Below are positions 35,883 to 49,200 of a stretch of DNA of 64,000 bases, piece after piece. The stretch spans positions 749,001 to 813,000 of the forward strand of contig OY783198.1 of NCBI GenBank assembly GCA_963678675.1, given 5' to 3'. The stretch is from Xiphydria camelus (Eukaryota > Arthropoda > Insecta > Hymenoptera > Xiphydriidae). How positions within the stretch are numbered: position 1 is the stretch's first letter; every line of letters begins with the position of its first letter. Both the position numbers and the translations under genes were made by a program. The notes below the pieces were generated by a model. It was given only the letters and a program-made list of their open reading frames with translations. It did no database searches and was not told where the DNA came from.

Positions 35883-37317
35883 CCTATCTGACCAAAGACC
35901 CTGCAGACGTCTGACAGGTAGCGCGCTTTTACGCGGCCGATGCATCCCTGTCCCACCACTCTCGACCCTCCTTTCGCCAGGGATGTGCTCGAGTCCCTTT
36001 CCGTGCCACTCTGAATGATATAACAGTGAAACTACCTAACTATATATGCTATACCCAGTGATAATCCAAAGTGCAGGGGGGGGGGGGATATCTGCAGTCG
36101 GAGTTGCGTTGGATTCGAAATAGTAGTCGCGCAGGTGAATGCGCCTGTGACCGTCTGCGGATACAAAGAGTGGAGAGCCGAGTTTAACCGGGAGGGGCTG
36201 CGGAAATCGTGCCAAAAACACGTACTTCCTCTCGTCCCGCTCTTTTTATACAGAGATATACGCTATATAATATATTGTGCACCGGTACGGGATGAAATCC
36301 TAGTTTTACGAGCTCGAAGGATATTCGTCGGTACGAACATTTAGATCAGTCCGCTCTCGCGAACGTGTAAACAATCGTTGGAGGGGGGTTGAGGGTATTT
36401 TTTTGTGGATTCATTCGATCCGGTCGAATGGGATTTCGTGGGGTAGGAAATTCGAGCGGCTCTTTTTATTCGCGCCTCGTAATTATTGCACTTTACGACG
36501 TATTCGGGGGCCGATTAATCGTCTTTCCTTCAACTTCCCGTTACGCGCTTACATTTATCCCTTGCAATCCAATTATCGTTACCATCATTATTACATCTCC
36601 CGAAACGAAATAACGCGGGAAATAATTTTCGCTTTACTTAATCGCGTGTAAAAAGGATGGCATTGGCTGCAAAAACTCGGAGAAATTCACCCCGAGACGA
36701 CGAGTAGATATTCGCCTCCGCGCACTCGAGCGAATGGATTTCATTTCTCCATTGCGACCCGTACGACCCTAATAATTTCTCTCCCCTAGCTCGCGCAACT
36801 ATAAATGGGTACATAGGCGCGGTGAAAGGTATATTAGATGTGTGGGTGCCTATCTACCTAGACACGTAAGACTTACACGTACGAACGGGGTGGAGGTGCA
36901 TTTCTCGGGTGCCGAGGGAAATTCAGCGTGGCATCTCACGAATCGTCGAAGATCCGTCACACGAACTCGAACGATTTTCGCATTGGAATTCTCGACACGG
37001 GTAATCGAGACCGAGTCGACCGAGCTTTCAAGCCTCGAACGCGTCGCGCTTATCGAGTCTCGCTCTGTACCAGTCGCGCGCGGTACATTCAGCCATTCGC
37101 GACGCCGATCGATATCGCGAGCGCGCGCGACGTCGATACATTTTAGATGCGGAACGTTGTGAAGTCGTGCATTCCGACCACCGACATCTGTAGAATATTT
37201 ACGCGCGTGTGTAAATCCGTTCTATGTGTACGATTTATACAGAAATTGCAGCATCGACTTAACGAATTATAAGTCACGGTTTGTGCACCGCGATCGACCT
37301 CGTTTAGTGTGACTTTA
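35883..37317. other. non-coding region
   Basis: It includes a 13-base G run at 36076-36088. No gene or larger repeat recognised. Confidence 0.45.
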
Positions 37318-37529
37318 CACCGAGAGAAGGAGTCTGGTTGAATGCGAACCTATAACGTAAAGTTTATTTGAGATAAATAGGAATTTATTCACATTGATGA
37401 CAAAAGTCTATCAGAATTTGATTGATGTTTTGAACATCTGTTTAATCGAGTACGAACCTAGTAGAACGTTTATCAAATTTAAATAGACTTTTTGTTCGAT
37501 GTGAATAAATTCCTATTCGTCTGAAATAA

Positions 37530-37609
<80 letters not shown>

Positions 37610-37645
37610 ACAGGTTCGTATTCAACTAGACTTTTTCCCCGGGTG
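37318..37645. mobile_element. foldback MITE with CACCGAG ends, carrying a CA microsatellite
   Basis: The left end is CACCGAGAGAAGGAGTCTGG, after TA at 37316-37317. The right arm reads, in reverse complement, CACCCGGGGAAAAAGTCTAG. Inner arms share 'taggaatttattcacat' and its complement 'atgtgaataaattccta'. The right arm is split by a CA run at 37531-37612. It belongs with the CACTGAG-type elements. Confidence 0.8.
37531..37612. repeat. (CA)n microsatellite inside the MITE right arm
   Basis: About 40 CA units with a single T interruption near 37605. It sits where the left arm has AT-rich sequence, so it expanded after or during the life of the element. Confidence 0.95.
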
Positions 37646-38082
37646 TGTATTCCGGTGGATCGGTACCTACTTACTTCACGAAAAAATTCGATTTCTGACC
37701 AAGAATGCGTCGCACCTCAGCAACATACGCTCGACGAACACCCCGCGCTTACTCGTTCCCCGCCCACCGACGAAAACGCATCACGCACGGAATATAGAAC
37801 GGTATTTACGAGTTTCGTGTCGCGGAAACGGCGTGACCCGACGTTTGCTGGATCAGGAGAGAGCGTGTAGGCGCACACGTCGGCGATGCAGGGTGCAATG
37901 CAATCGGGGATCGCGGCAGTTGACTCGCTCGAGTATCGGGGAGCACACTGTTGTTGCAGAACGGTACAATGAACGTTTTCCGATCCCGTGGAGAACTCCT
38001 GTGCCGCGAAATTGGAGAAGAATTAGACTGCGTTAATTAGAAGTTATCTATACATTACTGCGCGTACATCGGGTCATCTATA

Positions 38083-38276
38083 CACTGAGAAAAAAAAAAG
38101 ATAAAAAATTATTCGGTTAGAAGAATAATCTGAGTACGAAAGGTAAAATAGATCAAAAATTATCCTTCCAGGGTTTAAAATTTAACCTCCTTTAGGATAA
38201 TTTTTTATCTTTTTTACCTTTCGTACTCAGATTATCCTTCTAACAGAATAATTTTTAATCTTTTTTTTCCTCAGTG
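38083..38276. mobile_element. 194-base foldback MITE with CACTGAG ends and TA flanks
   Basis: CACTGAG at the left and CTCAGTG at the right are exact complements, each bordered by TA. The arms, about 85 bases, pair through 'aaaaattattc', 'agaataatctgagtacgaaaggt' and their complements. The centre is 'ccagggtttaaaatttaacctcc'. No coding capacity. Confidence 0.85.
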
Positions 38277-39164
38277 TACGATGTGGGTATATCGTATCGC
38301 GTCGTATAAAGCTTTACGGGGGCGGATCTCTCGCATCAGTCGGATTTTTTACCGATTTTCGAACGAATGAAGCTCTCCCCCCTCGTCAGCTTCTCGTCCT
38401 GCTCGGAATTTTCTTACTCGGAGAAGATTATATACAGTCGAACCACTCGCGACACATTCGGACTCCATGGAATTTTGCAGAGTGCGCGTAATAAATTCTT
38501 CTTTGTAACATATAGTCTCCGGATACGGTGATGTTAAACACCGACGAGTTCTGATTACGAGCCCATTACCAAATGGCGTCCATTAACCGAGACTTGATAT
38601 TTCGTTCGCCGTAGTGCGAACTTAATTAAGTTGATGAATCGCGCATTCGTCCAGTGTTCTTCGCGATCCACTGTAAAGATATACCTTCGTCGAAGCACCA
38701 ACCGTGGACGTGGGTGTGCCGCGAGCTCGCATTTTTTCCCGCGTTGACTAAACGCTGTACGTATAGGTATACCAATGTACTATCGCGGTGTCCACGTCTA
38801 CTTTCAATGACGACCTGTCCTCTAACAGAGGACGCTTATTGTCTATTGTTAGATATCCGCCACTAGCTATCATTATCTCGCGATTACCACCATGATTAGA
38901 TAGTAGGGAATATTATCGTTACGCGTGGTAACGAACGATCGATTACATGGGGATAGATCGAAATATCGCGAAATGGAGCGGAGAATCGAGTACCTCGTTT
39001 CCTTTCCTCCTCGATAAATGGAAGGACAAATTATATTGCGGCTTAATTTTTTTTGTTTCATTCAGTTGTCGCTATCCAAGCTCGTCTCGGATATTTCGTA
39101 CATTTTTTTCGATTATAAAGTCGACCTCTCACCTCTATTGGACTTCCTACGCACGAACGAGCCA

Positions 39165-39332
39165 CACTGAAAAAAATATTTAGCTAATCCAGCTATATTT
39201 CTGGCTGCCTCAGACATTATTTGGTGACGACTAGAAAAATATTGCTGGCGTAGCAAGAATTCTTGCTATTGCGAAGAAAATTATCACTGCAATTACTATA
39301 ATTTTCTAGTTGTGGCCGAATTTTGTTGAGTG
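39165..39332. mobile_element. short foldback element with CACTGA/TGAGTG ends
   Basis: It starts CACTGAAAAAAATATT and ends 'ttttgttgagtg'. Its middle contains a perfect palindrome TAGCAAGAATTCTTGCTA. The outer arms are weakly paired, so this is a diverged member or relative of the CACTGAG-type elements. Confidence 0.5.
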
Positions 39333-42300
39333 CACACGCGCCGCTTCGATGTCCTACGCCTAACCGAACCGCGCGCACACCTTGCATTATTTATACGTTG
39401 TGCAGAAGTGGCGTCGGGGCGGCGGTGGCGAAGGGAGTCCCGAGGGCCGCGCGGGTCGCCACGGGAACGACCAGAAATACGTTACTACTTTCGGAACTCG
39501 CGGAGAACTTGTGACGGAAGCCACCGGCGACGGAACGGAAATTTCGAAATTTTGTTTCGGGAGTCCGCGTGCCACGCCGTGCGCGCGTTCTCGTTTGATT
39601 TATGGCGAGGATGCTCTCCCACACGCGGAGACCGCGAGTATCGAGAGGGGAAGAGGCGCCCGCGCGGATCCGTCGTTTTATGCAGCTCGATCTCCTCCTC
39701 GCGACGCGGCGAGCCGCGGTCGTTGGAATCGAATCGCGCGGCGGGGAGGGGAATGGCTTTCGGCATCGCGCGTATCGCTTCGGGGGTGGAAATCCCTTTA
39801 TGCCCGCGCGGTATATCTATACACGCATGCGCGTATACATATGTATAGGCAAAACGGATCCCCGCGCTATATCTGAAAGGAATATTGTTTTCGAATTTCC
39901 GAGATCGTGCGCGGCGCGGAGGCGTCCTTGCGCGGAATTGGAATTTCGGTGCGGTTATATATCCGCCGCCGCGCGCAGCTGCAGCAGCGTGTCGATTTAT
40001 CGAATCAGCTGCATATCGATGAGGAAAATATCGAAAATTTCGTACGAGTTAAATAAATATATCGGTGAAAGATACAAGGGAGTACAATTTGATTGCTTGA
40101 ATCGAAGAACAAAAAAAAACATTTCTCTTTCAGCGCCAGAAAAATTTCTCGACGTTCAACTTTTTCGTGCCGATTAATATGGAGATTCCCCCGAGGGGCC
40201 TTCGCTCTCGTTGCGAGACGACGAAGGAAGCTCCTCCCCCGTAAAAGTCGCGCCTACTTAGAAATTTACGCCCGGAGAGGTAAATTTACCCGTGCCAAAT
40301 GCGAAGCTTGCCTCGGAGGAAAATAGATTTTACATCGCGAAAGCTCTCCTTTCTTCCCTCATCGAATTAGCCGACGCAGAGTGCAGCAGTCGAGAGGCAT
40401 TTTAAGGGATGGGTACGGCGGAACACCCTCGTTGACGCGAGATAAATATAGCATCCTCGAGCGTGGATTTCGCGGATATACAATTTTCACGCCCCCCCGG
40501 GAGTGCGTGAACAACGTACGAATATCGCAATTCTCTCAAAATTCAAATCATCCATCGATATCGGTCACGATATCTCGTCCAGTAGAGTCGTTCGACGTTC
40601 GACGCGCCCGATCGATCGCTACGATTGCGAGGTGTCGCCCACGTTTCTCCCCGCGTCGCAAGATGTACCGCGGAGAGCGTCAAAGGACCCATTTAATTAG
40701 CACCCGAATCTGCAGGACCCCCGTTGAGCACGGACCGTGCGTATATACAGATATACAGCGGCGTGGGGATAGGCTACACCGAGGTGTACCGTGTGAAACG
40801 GATATAGGCGCTCGTATACACCTGTATGTGTACAGATCACACAAATATACGCATGCGATGGCTGTACGTCGCTGGGGTGGATATATACACGAGGAAGTGT
40901 CCACGCGGAAGCAGCCGAACATTTCGAGACCAAGCGAAACTCTCGGTGAGGAGAAATACCTCTCCTCTCTCTTGGGAAAATATTTGTTCTTCCGTATTTT
41001 TCCCACGCCGAGAGGAAGAGGCGCGAAATATTTTTCGTGAAGGAGGTAACTTCGTTTTTTTTTAATGCAGCTCGTAATTACGAGTATGTCAGGGACGGTA
41101 CCCGGCTGGATTACGTGGTTGCGTAATCCTTTCCTCTGTGTCTTGTATACATACGGTAAATATGTACCAGAGTCTGGATACATGCAAGCAAAACTGTGCC
41201 TCGCATACGAAATGACGAACGGGTCCTATGTTCCTTCATCCGAGAAAGAAAACTTTAATTTCCTCTCGCCAAGGTATACGTAAACATGTATAGCAGAGCA
41301 GAAACGCAGCTCGAGTCTATATATCGTGCAGACAGACGATACGAGATACGATATATGGTTACCTATATCTCTACCTATACCTGAGTATACAGAGTCGGCA
41401 ACCACAATTGGTATTCCGTAGCCAAAAATTTCACCGCCCTTCGCAAACACGAGATATCGCGTGGGCGCCGCGATGGTCGAAAATGGCCGAGTGCACATCG
41501 CGCGTGCGATGTTAATCGAAATTCCTGAGTGGATCGCGCGCCGAAAGCGCGGCAGCGTCGCGTAATAACGAAATCGCCCGCGGAAAAGGAACGAGAAATA
41601 TCGTGTTTTGTACTTCCGCGGGAAGCCGGGAACACGCAATTATTACGGCAGTTACGGTACTGCAAATAATTCCAACTCTCTCGAGAGATTCAACGGCGGC
41701 GATAATATACCGATGTCTGTGCACAGTGAAAAAAAAGCGCAAGGTTATAATTCGGTCTTCCCATATAAAAAAGATATTCCTATATTTAAATTCAATTTGC
41801 AATCTGTATACGTACCTATTCAATATCACACGATAAAGAAAATTTCCGAAGGAATAATATTCGCTGAGTTATGAGTGTGTTTCTCTCTAGGACACTGTGA
41901 CGTCATCGAAACGCCAGAAGGACACACTTATGTCGAGCAACGAGTGCGAGAGAGATAGACTTATAGCACTATAACGTAGCTGCATTTCAAAATGTTCTCT
42001 AACTCAAGTAAGGGCGAAAATGATAAAGGAAAAATACGCAGTAAATAATATTTCAAATTTTTCGAATTTAAAATAAAAAAATTATGGGAAACCCGAGTTG
42101 TCAGAGGCGCGTCTACGGTAAAATCGTCATCTCGCACCGCTTCGCTCGAATTTGGTCGCGTCCCTCGACCTCCACCGACTGGAGGTTTCTCCGACGCGAC
42201 GGGGTCTCATTTCCCGAGCTGCTTTCGAGCGTATACGTGACAATTTTTAGCTCGCGAGTTTTCGGGAGTTTCCAATCCAGGCTAAGTGCGTACGTGTCGG

Positions 42301-45300
42301 ATGAGCGTCTTTGCATTCGTCGCGCTTTGGTCGGAGAGCAAATCGCTCCAAAGATTTCGAAACGGATGCGGAAAGAAATTTGTTTCGCGCGTCGAGTCGG
42401 GCGCGTAGTAAATCGGAAAGGAATTCGGATTCTCCGAGTTCGCGACGCGGCGGGGAGATCGTACTGTAGGTCAAGAAATTCCGGCTCTCTCTCTCAGACT
42501 CGTTCCTCCCTCCCGGCCCGGACCCCAGAAGAGGAGTGAAAAGTGCTCGAGCCTTTCGTGTAAACGCGCGCACTCTACGATTTTAATTGGCCGCGGCGAT
42601 AAACGGCGGACGTAACAATTAAAAGTCTAATCAGCTAAAAAGTTGTTTGCGAAAGTGGCGAGAAGGGATTTCTTCTTCCAGATGAAGGGTCTTCTCTCCG
42701 ACTAAGCAGAGAGAACGAGGGGAAGCCAGCCGCGCGGCGGGCTTTTATAATCTCCCTCGTAAAACCCTCCTCGCGATTTCAGCTTCGTTCTTCCACTGGC
42801 AGAAGTACGAAGCTTTGCTCAGGCTGGGAGCTATATCTATATTGATGCGGGATACCGGTATACGCGTACGGTAAGCAGCCGAAGTTAAGAAAAGTCGAAG
42901 GTAAAGAGTAAGAACTTTCAATTTGGCGAGAAAAAGTAACGCCTTTTGCCGAAGTATTCGATAAGCTAATGAAGTTTTCAGCATCGATGCAATGTTACAT
43001 TTGCCCAATTATATGTTTATATTCCTTATTAAAATAGAGAGACAGACAGACAGACAGAGCAAGAATTAATTAAAATATTCGATTCGGCTACGACAACTTA
43101 TTTCAGGCAAACGTGAATCTCCCGCCTCTCGTTTCACTTATCTCTCGCTTCGCTTGAATCTATTCCGAGTCCTAAATACTTCCCGATATCTCTAGCTCAA
43201 ATGTGGAAATAGCTCCAGTTTACGCAGCGGAGCCCCGTCCGTTCGAACGAGTCGTCTAGATTGGAATGACGCGCGGAGGAAAGAGGGGAGGTCTTCCCGA
43301 TTCATAGAAGTCGGCTAAACGCCCGTCCCCACTTTCGTCTCGTACTCGCGTGCGTTGCGGAGTGGGGAGAAAGAGTTCGGTGAATCAACCACGAGAACGC
43401 TTTCTTTCCAACAGGCGAGCCTCGACCGCGTCTCGAGCGAGTCCCGCGTCGAAACGCAGTTCGAAACTGCCGCGCTCGTGCAGGCTCACTCGGTCGCTGG
43501 ACCGCGACACTCTTGTCGGCGCGACCTACAAACGGAGAATGACTAACCGTATCTCGCGACGTCGTACAGGTGCGGCACGCGGTGCATCCGCGGCGTCTAG
43601 TCGTCGTCCGTCGCGCGCATCGTCGCGGAAGTCGATCAACGACATCCGAAGCGTCTAATCGCGAAGGCGAGCGTGTCGCGAGGGTCACGACTCGGGAGGG
43701 AGGCCGGGGGGAAGAGGGCAGCCACCGAACGACGAAACGAGCGAACCCAGAAACAGCGTTTCTCATTCCGAAGCGCAGCAGCAGACATCAATATGATCGC
43801 GGCGCGTTGGGCGCGACCGCGTGCCGAGTACGACATCGCGCATGCGTCGGCAGCCCTACCTCTCTTCGGCAGCGGTGCCAGAGCGTCGTTGTACGGTAGA
43901 GGGGAGACCGGGGAGCCCCATTCGCCGGGCGATGCCACTCGGCCTGCCTTGCTCGGCTTTCGCCTCGCTCTCCGCTTCCTCGGACGCCAGTTCGACGCCG
44001 GTCGCGCATCTCGACATGTGGATGTTACGATATCGCTTCGAATTTTCACGGAATACTCGTAGCATTTCGCGCTGATCCGCGCGCGCACACGAGCCCGCTG
44101 CGAGGGACTCCCGCGATGTCGCCGAGCCCGACGGTTTCGTCTCGCGATACCCTCTCGAAATTCTCGACGTCCCGCCGCGACTTCGGATGCGAACCTAACC
44201 TCCAAGACAAAGAGGCGTTCTGTTTTGCCGTGGCCGTGTACTACTCACCACTGGGTGTTTCTATCTCTTGTCGGCTGCTGGATAACGACGCGAGAAGAAG
44301 ACCGGATTCGAGTCCGTAAACACGCACGCGCACCGTGAATGAATTTTTCGAAACAATTCGAGACGGAGGAGCGCGCGTGACTTACCAGGGCTTGCGCGGA
44401 AATTTTGACGTTTGGTCGCGGACGAGAGGGTGGGTGACGGTATCGCGTTCGGACGAAATGCACGGCCTGGATCGCGTCTTTTCTCGGATGTGAGTGATTC
44501 GAAGGGAGAAAGGTGAGCGAGGCTGTGTAGATGCGTAAAGTGTCGTGCGGGGAGAGAATTGTCGTGTCGTGTGTTGACGCGCAACGGCGTCACTGACTGT
44601 TGTTTGTCCGGGGAAAAATTCGTATCCCCCGTATACCGAGCGCGCCTCTACGAATGCTGAGAAAGAAATTAATCTTATCTCTCGGTGAGTCTCTGTATCT
44701 TTCTCTATTATCGATAGCACGTATGTATACGGACGTATATTCAAATAGGTACTCGCGCGCGTATCCCTCCGGTGATCGGTCGTCCCTGAGAACTCGGAAT
44801 TTTCAAATTGACGTTTCGAACAATGTCAAGGTCCACGCGAGCGTCGTTATAGGGGAAGAACGATTCAGGCCGCAGCTCGACGCGCCGTATCGCAGGTGCG
44901 GATCACGAGAACCCGGAACCTTGGGTTCCCGCTCCCCGGCCCTGGTGCGTGCGTACACACGACTCGCGTGTTCATCGTTGACACGCTCTTTCGACGCGAC
45001 GGCGGTAGACTTGCCAAAAAATAAACCAGCCTCGCCCCGTTCGTTACCTTTTTCTCGATTTCATTCTCGCAATGCGATCGATCGTTGCTCGTCGTAATAG
45101 GGCAGTCGAGCCGAGCACGCGATTATGCTTATCGTTCCGCGTATCGCCACGTGAAAATCAAGCGACTTTACAATTTTCCTCGTTCGCGCTTTCTCGAGTA
45201 ACTAAAGCTGCTCTGAAAATCGTTGCTGGCGAAATGTAAACGAATTCCGTTAATTTTTACATATAATTATATTATATTTGTTTGTCGATAGCAGGGAGTC

Positions 45301-46035
45301 GGTTGCAACACGAATGGTACTGAAATCGCAATAAATTTTATGCCACCCATTACTACGATTTTTCTTTTATTTCTTCTCTCCCATTATCATCTCGCATTGC
45401 GACACCTGGGAATACCTCGCGTGAGAAGAGCACCTTATCGTTGAGGTGATGGTTGCTGTAAGTCCTGCGGACAAGTACAGCACGCCTGCATCGCGTAAGA
45501 ATGAAACTACTACTCTGCTACGATATATCAAACTTCGAAAAGGCGGAATAAACTGTTGAAAAAATAAGGAAATCAATTCGTTTTCATATCTGTTATAATC
45601 ACGAGGATATTAAAAATTAATAATAGTATTCACGATGCTCGAAAAATGTCGTCCAAGCTAATGTCTCCCGATAGATTATCTTCGTCTTATATCAAAATTG
45701 TTGATTGCAATAATATCATTATTTTAGAGCCACACAAACGTTTCACGGTGCGGCGAAATTGACGTTGACGTCGCCGTGACACGCTCTGAATAACGTCTGT
45801 CTTAACAGCGTCATTCCGATGCTTGTAAACATTACGTCAGGAAAAAATAAACGACGAGAAAGAAATATTTTCTTAACACACAATCCAGTAAATAAAATTG
45901 TTCTCTTCTTTAAGTATATACCGACGGCAAAGAAAGTTAAAATATCAAAGATATAATAATTTTAATTTTTAATAATAAAATCTATAATAAAAAATGTTAA
46001 GCTTTCGCGGCTATTATCAATATGATTCCTAGTTA
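39333..46035. other. long non-coding region, CpG-dense at 39.4-39.9 and 43.3-44.7 kb
   Basis: No gene can be firmly supported. The CpG-dense blocks give many overlapping open frames. Two minus-strand donor-like sites, GTAAGTC at about 44389 and GTAGGG at about 43868, border open frames and might mark an unrecognised transcript. The part from 44.7 to 46.0 kb becomes AT-rich and holds nothing recognisable. Confidence 0.4.
43868..44065 (-). other. weak candidate coding or 5' UTR exon
   Basis: Two minus-strand frames are open from about 44065 down to a donor-like GAGAG|GTAGGG near 43868. One begins ATG at 44065 and, from a second ATG (MSRCATGVELAS), is GC-rich at third codon positions. The other contains SPVSPLPYNDALAPLPKRG. 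Neither resembles a known family, the frame cannot be chosen, and the acceptor side is poor. Reported only because a strong donor (CCCTG|GTAAGTC) lies upstream at about 44389 on the same strand. Confidence 0.15.
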
Positions 46036-46221
46036 GGAGTATTACTACTCTTGGTTTCCGGGTGGTAATCACGTACAAATTTTTTTTATTTGCCGATGTT
46101 TCGCAAAATTCAGTATCAGGTCGTCTGCCCTCGCGAAGCAAACTGCAATATTTGCGAGTTGTCGGCAAATAAATAAATTTGGAGGCGATTACCACCCGGA
46201 AACCAAGAATAGTAACACTCC
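46036..46221. mobile_element. 186-base foldback element
   Basis: 'GGAGTATTACTACTCTTGG' at the left pairs with '...CCAAGAATAGTAACACTCC' at the right. The arms, about 72 bases, continue through TTTCCGGGTGGTAATC and its exact complement and a TTTGCCGA block. The loop is about 40 bases. No coding capacity and no clear target duplication; it is not obviously related to the other families here. Confidence 0.75.
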
Positions 46222-49200
46222 ATCCCATAGCCATAATCTTATCGTCCTTATTGGAATAAAAATCGACCAACTGTAACTATTTCAAGCACGATCATCTTGT
46301 CGTATCTACAAACTTTTGATCCACATTGCAATAAAACGCTTTTCTAACTCGGAATACGAGTAGGTATAGCGAGATAATGCCTATCCCAATGCGCGATTAT
46401 CCTCCTCTCAGATACAGAGAGAAAGAGAGAGGGTACACGACGAAACATCAATTAAGGTCTTCAACTCCGTTAATATTCTCGTCGCATATCTTACGTACGT
46501 CTCTCGTTAAGACGGACGAAGCGCTCCGAAGAGGACGCGCAAAGACGATATAAAAACAGACTGCATATGCCGGAGCCAGGAAGGAGCGTCGCGTATATAG
46601 GTATCCATTAGACAGCAGTCGTATCGAGGTCGTTGATCTAATTGGCCCGAGCAAAACGCGGAAGCGCGCGTCTATTTTGAAGGAGCAGCGCGGCATTTGA
46701 CCGAGCTTCTCTTGTATTTGAGGCAGAGAGAAGGAGAGGCGCGCGGCGGAAGAGAGAGAGACGAACGAAGAGAAAGAAATGGGAGGGACCGGGGAGACCC
46801 GCGCATATATAGGAGAAGACCTAGTTCTACGTGCGAGTTCGACGGGTCGTCTTTAAACGCCGCTCGCCTTTAACGTTTCGCCGCGCAAACCCTCGTCAGG
46901 ACCAACGCGGTAAAAATTCTACAACTGGGAAAGGAGTCGAACCCCAGAGAGAGAAAAAGAGAGAGAGAGAGAGAAAGCGGAAGAGAGAACGAAGGAGAAT
47001 CCTTAAGGCCCGTGCCCACCGACCGGGCGCCTTCATCCAGCGGCCGCGGGGGCTCGCAAATTACCGCCAGTTTTTGTCACGGCCTCGCGTAATTTATGGC
47101 ATCCGCACGTATCCGAACGAAAAAACGTCCAATGGGATATCAGTCTACCGCCGCGCGGGGACGAGCTCGCAAATTGCCGCGATATTTGTCACGCGGCCTG
47201 CGAGAGAAATTTACAAGACGAACGACTGTCTCTCGCTGCGCCGTTGCAGGAAGAAGGGGGGAGCGAGAACGCGCGGGGCGATTCTTCTCGGTTCGCTCCT
47301 ACCTGTCCCTTCCCGCGCGGTTCTGTAGCGCCAGTCAACGAGTCCCCGAGACCCTTCTCGCCGCCGCGCGGGTTGCTTCCTCTCCTTACCCTATTACGGC
47401 CAAGAGAGATTTCGACGCCGTCGTCGTATCTCTTATATAACCGTCGCGCGCGTATAGCGGCGGCACGCTGCAGTATTTCAAAGGGTGTGCGGCGATCGAT
47501 CCTTTCCGGAGTGGGATAAATTCGAACTCGTCTCCTGCCGTCGTGCAGATATCGATGATACGTCTCTGCCGATGTACTCGGGGAGTGTGTGTGTGTGTGT
47601 ATGTGTGTACGCGCGTAGCTGCACGATACGAGCTGTGTCGTAAGGTCGTAGGGAAAAGCGATATCGAGAGAGATTTTTGACGCTCGTCGGTAGCGCGATA
47701 ACGCGTTTTGAATTATTGCGTTTCAGTAGATGTATACGGCAGGAACGACTGGAAATGAAGAGCGACGGGTAGGTACGACGTGGCTCGCTTTTCGTTCCTT
47801 TGACTGAAAAGCTGGTGGTCTCGAATTTTTATTCCACTCCCGCGCGCCGGTGCCGGGTATATATACGTAGAGTCTCGACGTTCTTCGATGCAAAACCATG
47901 CAAATTCGGGGATCTGCCGGGGAAAGGATTTACGACGGAGATTTCTATGGCAGCGCTCGCGGGCGGCTCAATGAAAACGGCTAGTCTCGGCTCCGTTCGC
48001 GTAACGTCCCTTCGTGGGACTCGAGTTATCCCGAACTCTCCCTCGTATATACGTAAGTATACGAGATCGAGCAGTTTTCTCATCTATGACGGACATGTGA
48101 CGCACGGATGATTTCGCTCGGTGGTAATTCCGTAGATTGATTATATTTTTACGATCGGACCTCGCGACCCGACTCGAATCGCTCTCTCGACGTCGCTTCA
48201 AATGCTTTTTATTACCTAATAATCCTATACGGTACGAGGGTGGAAATTTAAAACAAAAATGTAGGAAACGAGTCTACGTTATAATTTTAAAAGAAGCAAT
48301 CTAGACTTCCTCCTCCGAAGGAAACGCTTATAATCTAAGCCAAATGAGGTGCACGGCCCTCGCGCTCCTCTAAATAAAGTTTCCCTTATCGCATCCGAGT
48401 GTCAACATCGAATAAAACCTCGGAAGCGATAAGAAGAGTTCATTTCCAGCGGCACAAGGGCCACGCGATTTATTTGAAACGCGAAGTTGTCCAAAGTCCA
48501 CCCCCAAAAAACACCTGATAAAGGTGCATTGCCGATTCGACGTGCAGGCGCGAGCATTTTGTTTGTCTCAGGTTCGATAAAAATCATCCATTAAAACGGC
48601 GTATGGAATTTCCCGTCGACTCCATAAACATTTGTCGAAGACGTGCGTCTATATCTGCCTTCTATGTAAAATCGACACTCGGTTTTCTTCCGTTTTGTTT
48701 TGGAAGCGTTTATGGAAAAATACCCAGGACGGATAAAAATAATCCTTTACCGTCGACCCGCGCGAAAACCGGGAGTCCGCTTCCGCATCCGCTCGTGCAG
48801 CGAAATGATTTATTTGCGTGCGAGTCGCTTCGATCATTCCGGGGGCTCGTTTTCGATGATTAATTTTGCAAACAGCGAAGGTCCGACTGCAGTAATAACG
48901 AATTCAGGAACGATTATCGCGTAATCTACATGTCAATATTCGATTGATATCGATATAGAATCGTTTTCAAATATCGAAGTATGCAATTTTCAGAAAATTC
49001 TATTTTTTTTCTCGATAATTGCTCTCGAGCAAAACTCATTCTATTATAGGTACAATCGTCGTATTCACACCCTCATGCGAATACTTTATACTCATGGCAC
49101 ACGATAATCCAACTCGTTATACGCAATTCCCCGCGAATCGGCGAATGAAAAAAAAAACTACATCGACGTGTACGCGCTTCTAGTGCGCAACACTTTTTTT

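Noticed and set aside
40381..41040. 219-codon plus-strand open frame
   Set aside because: Composition is random-looking, a comparable minus-strand frame overlaps it, and no domain or splice context supports it.
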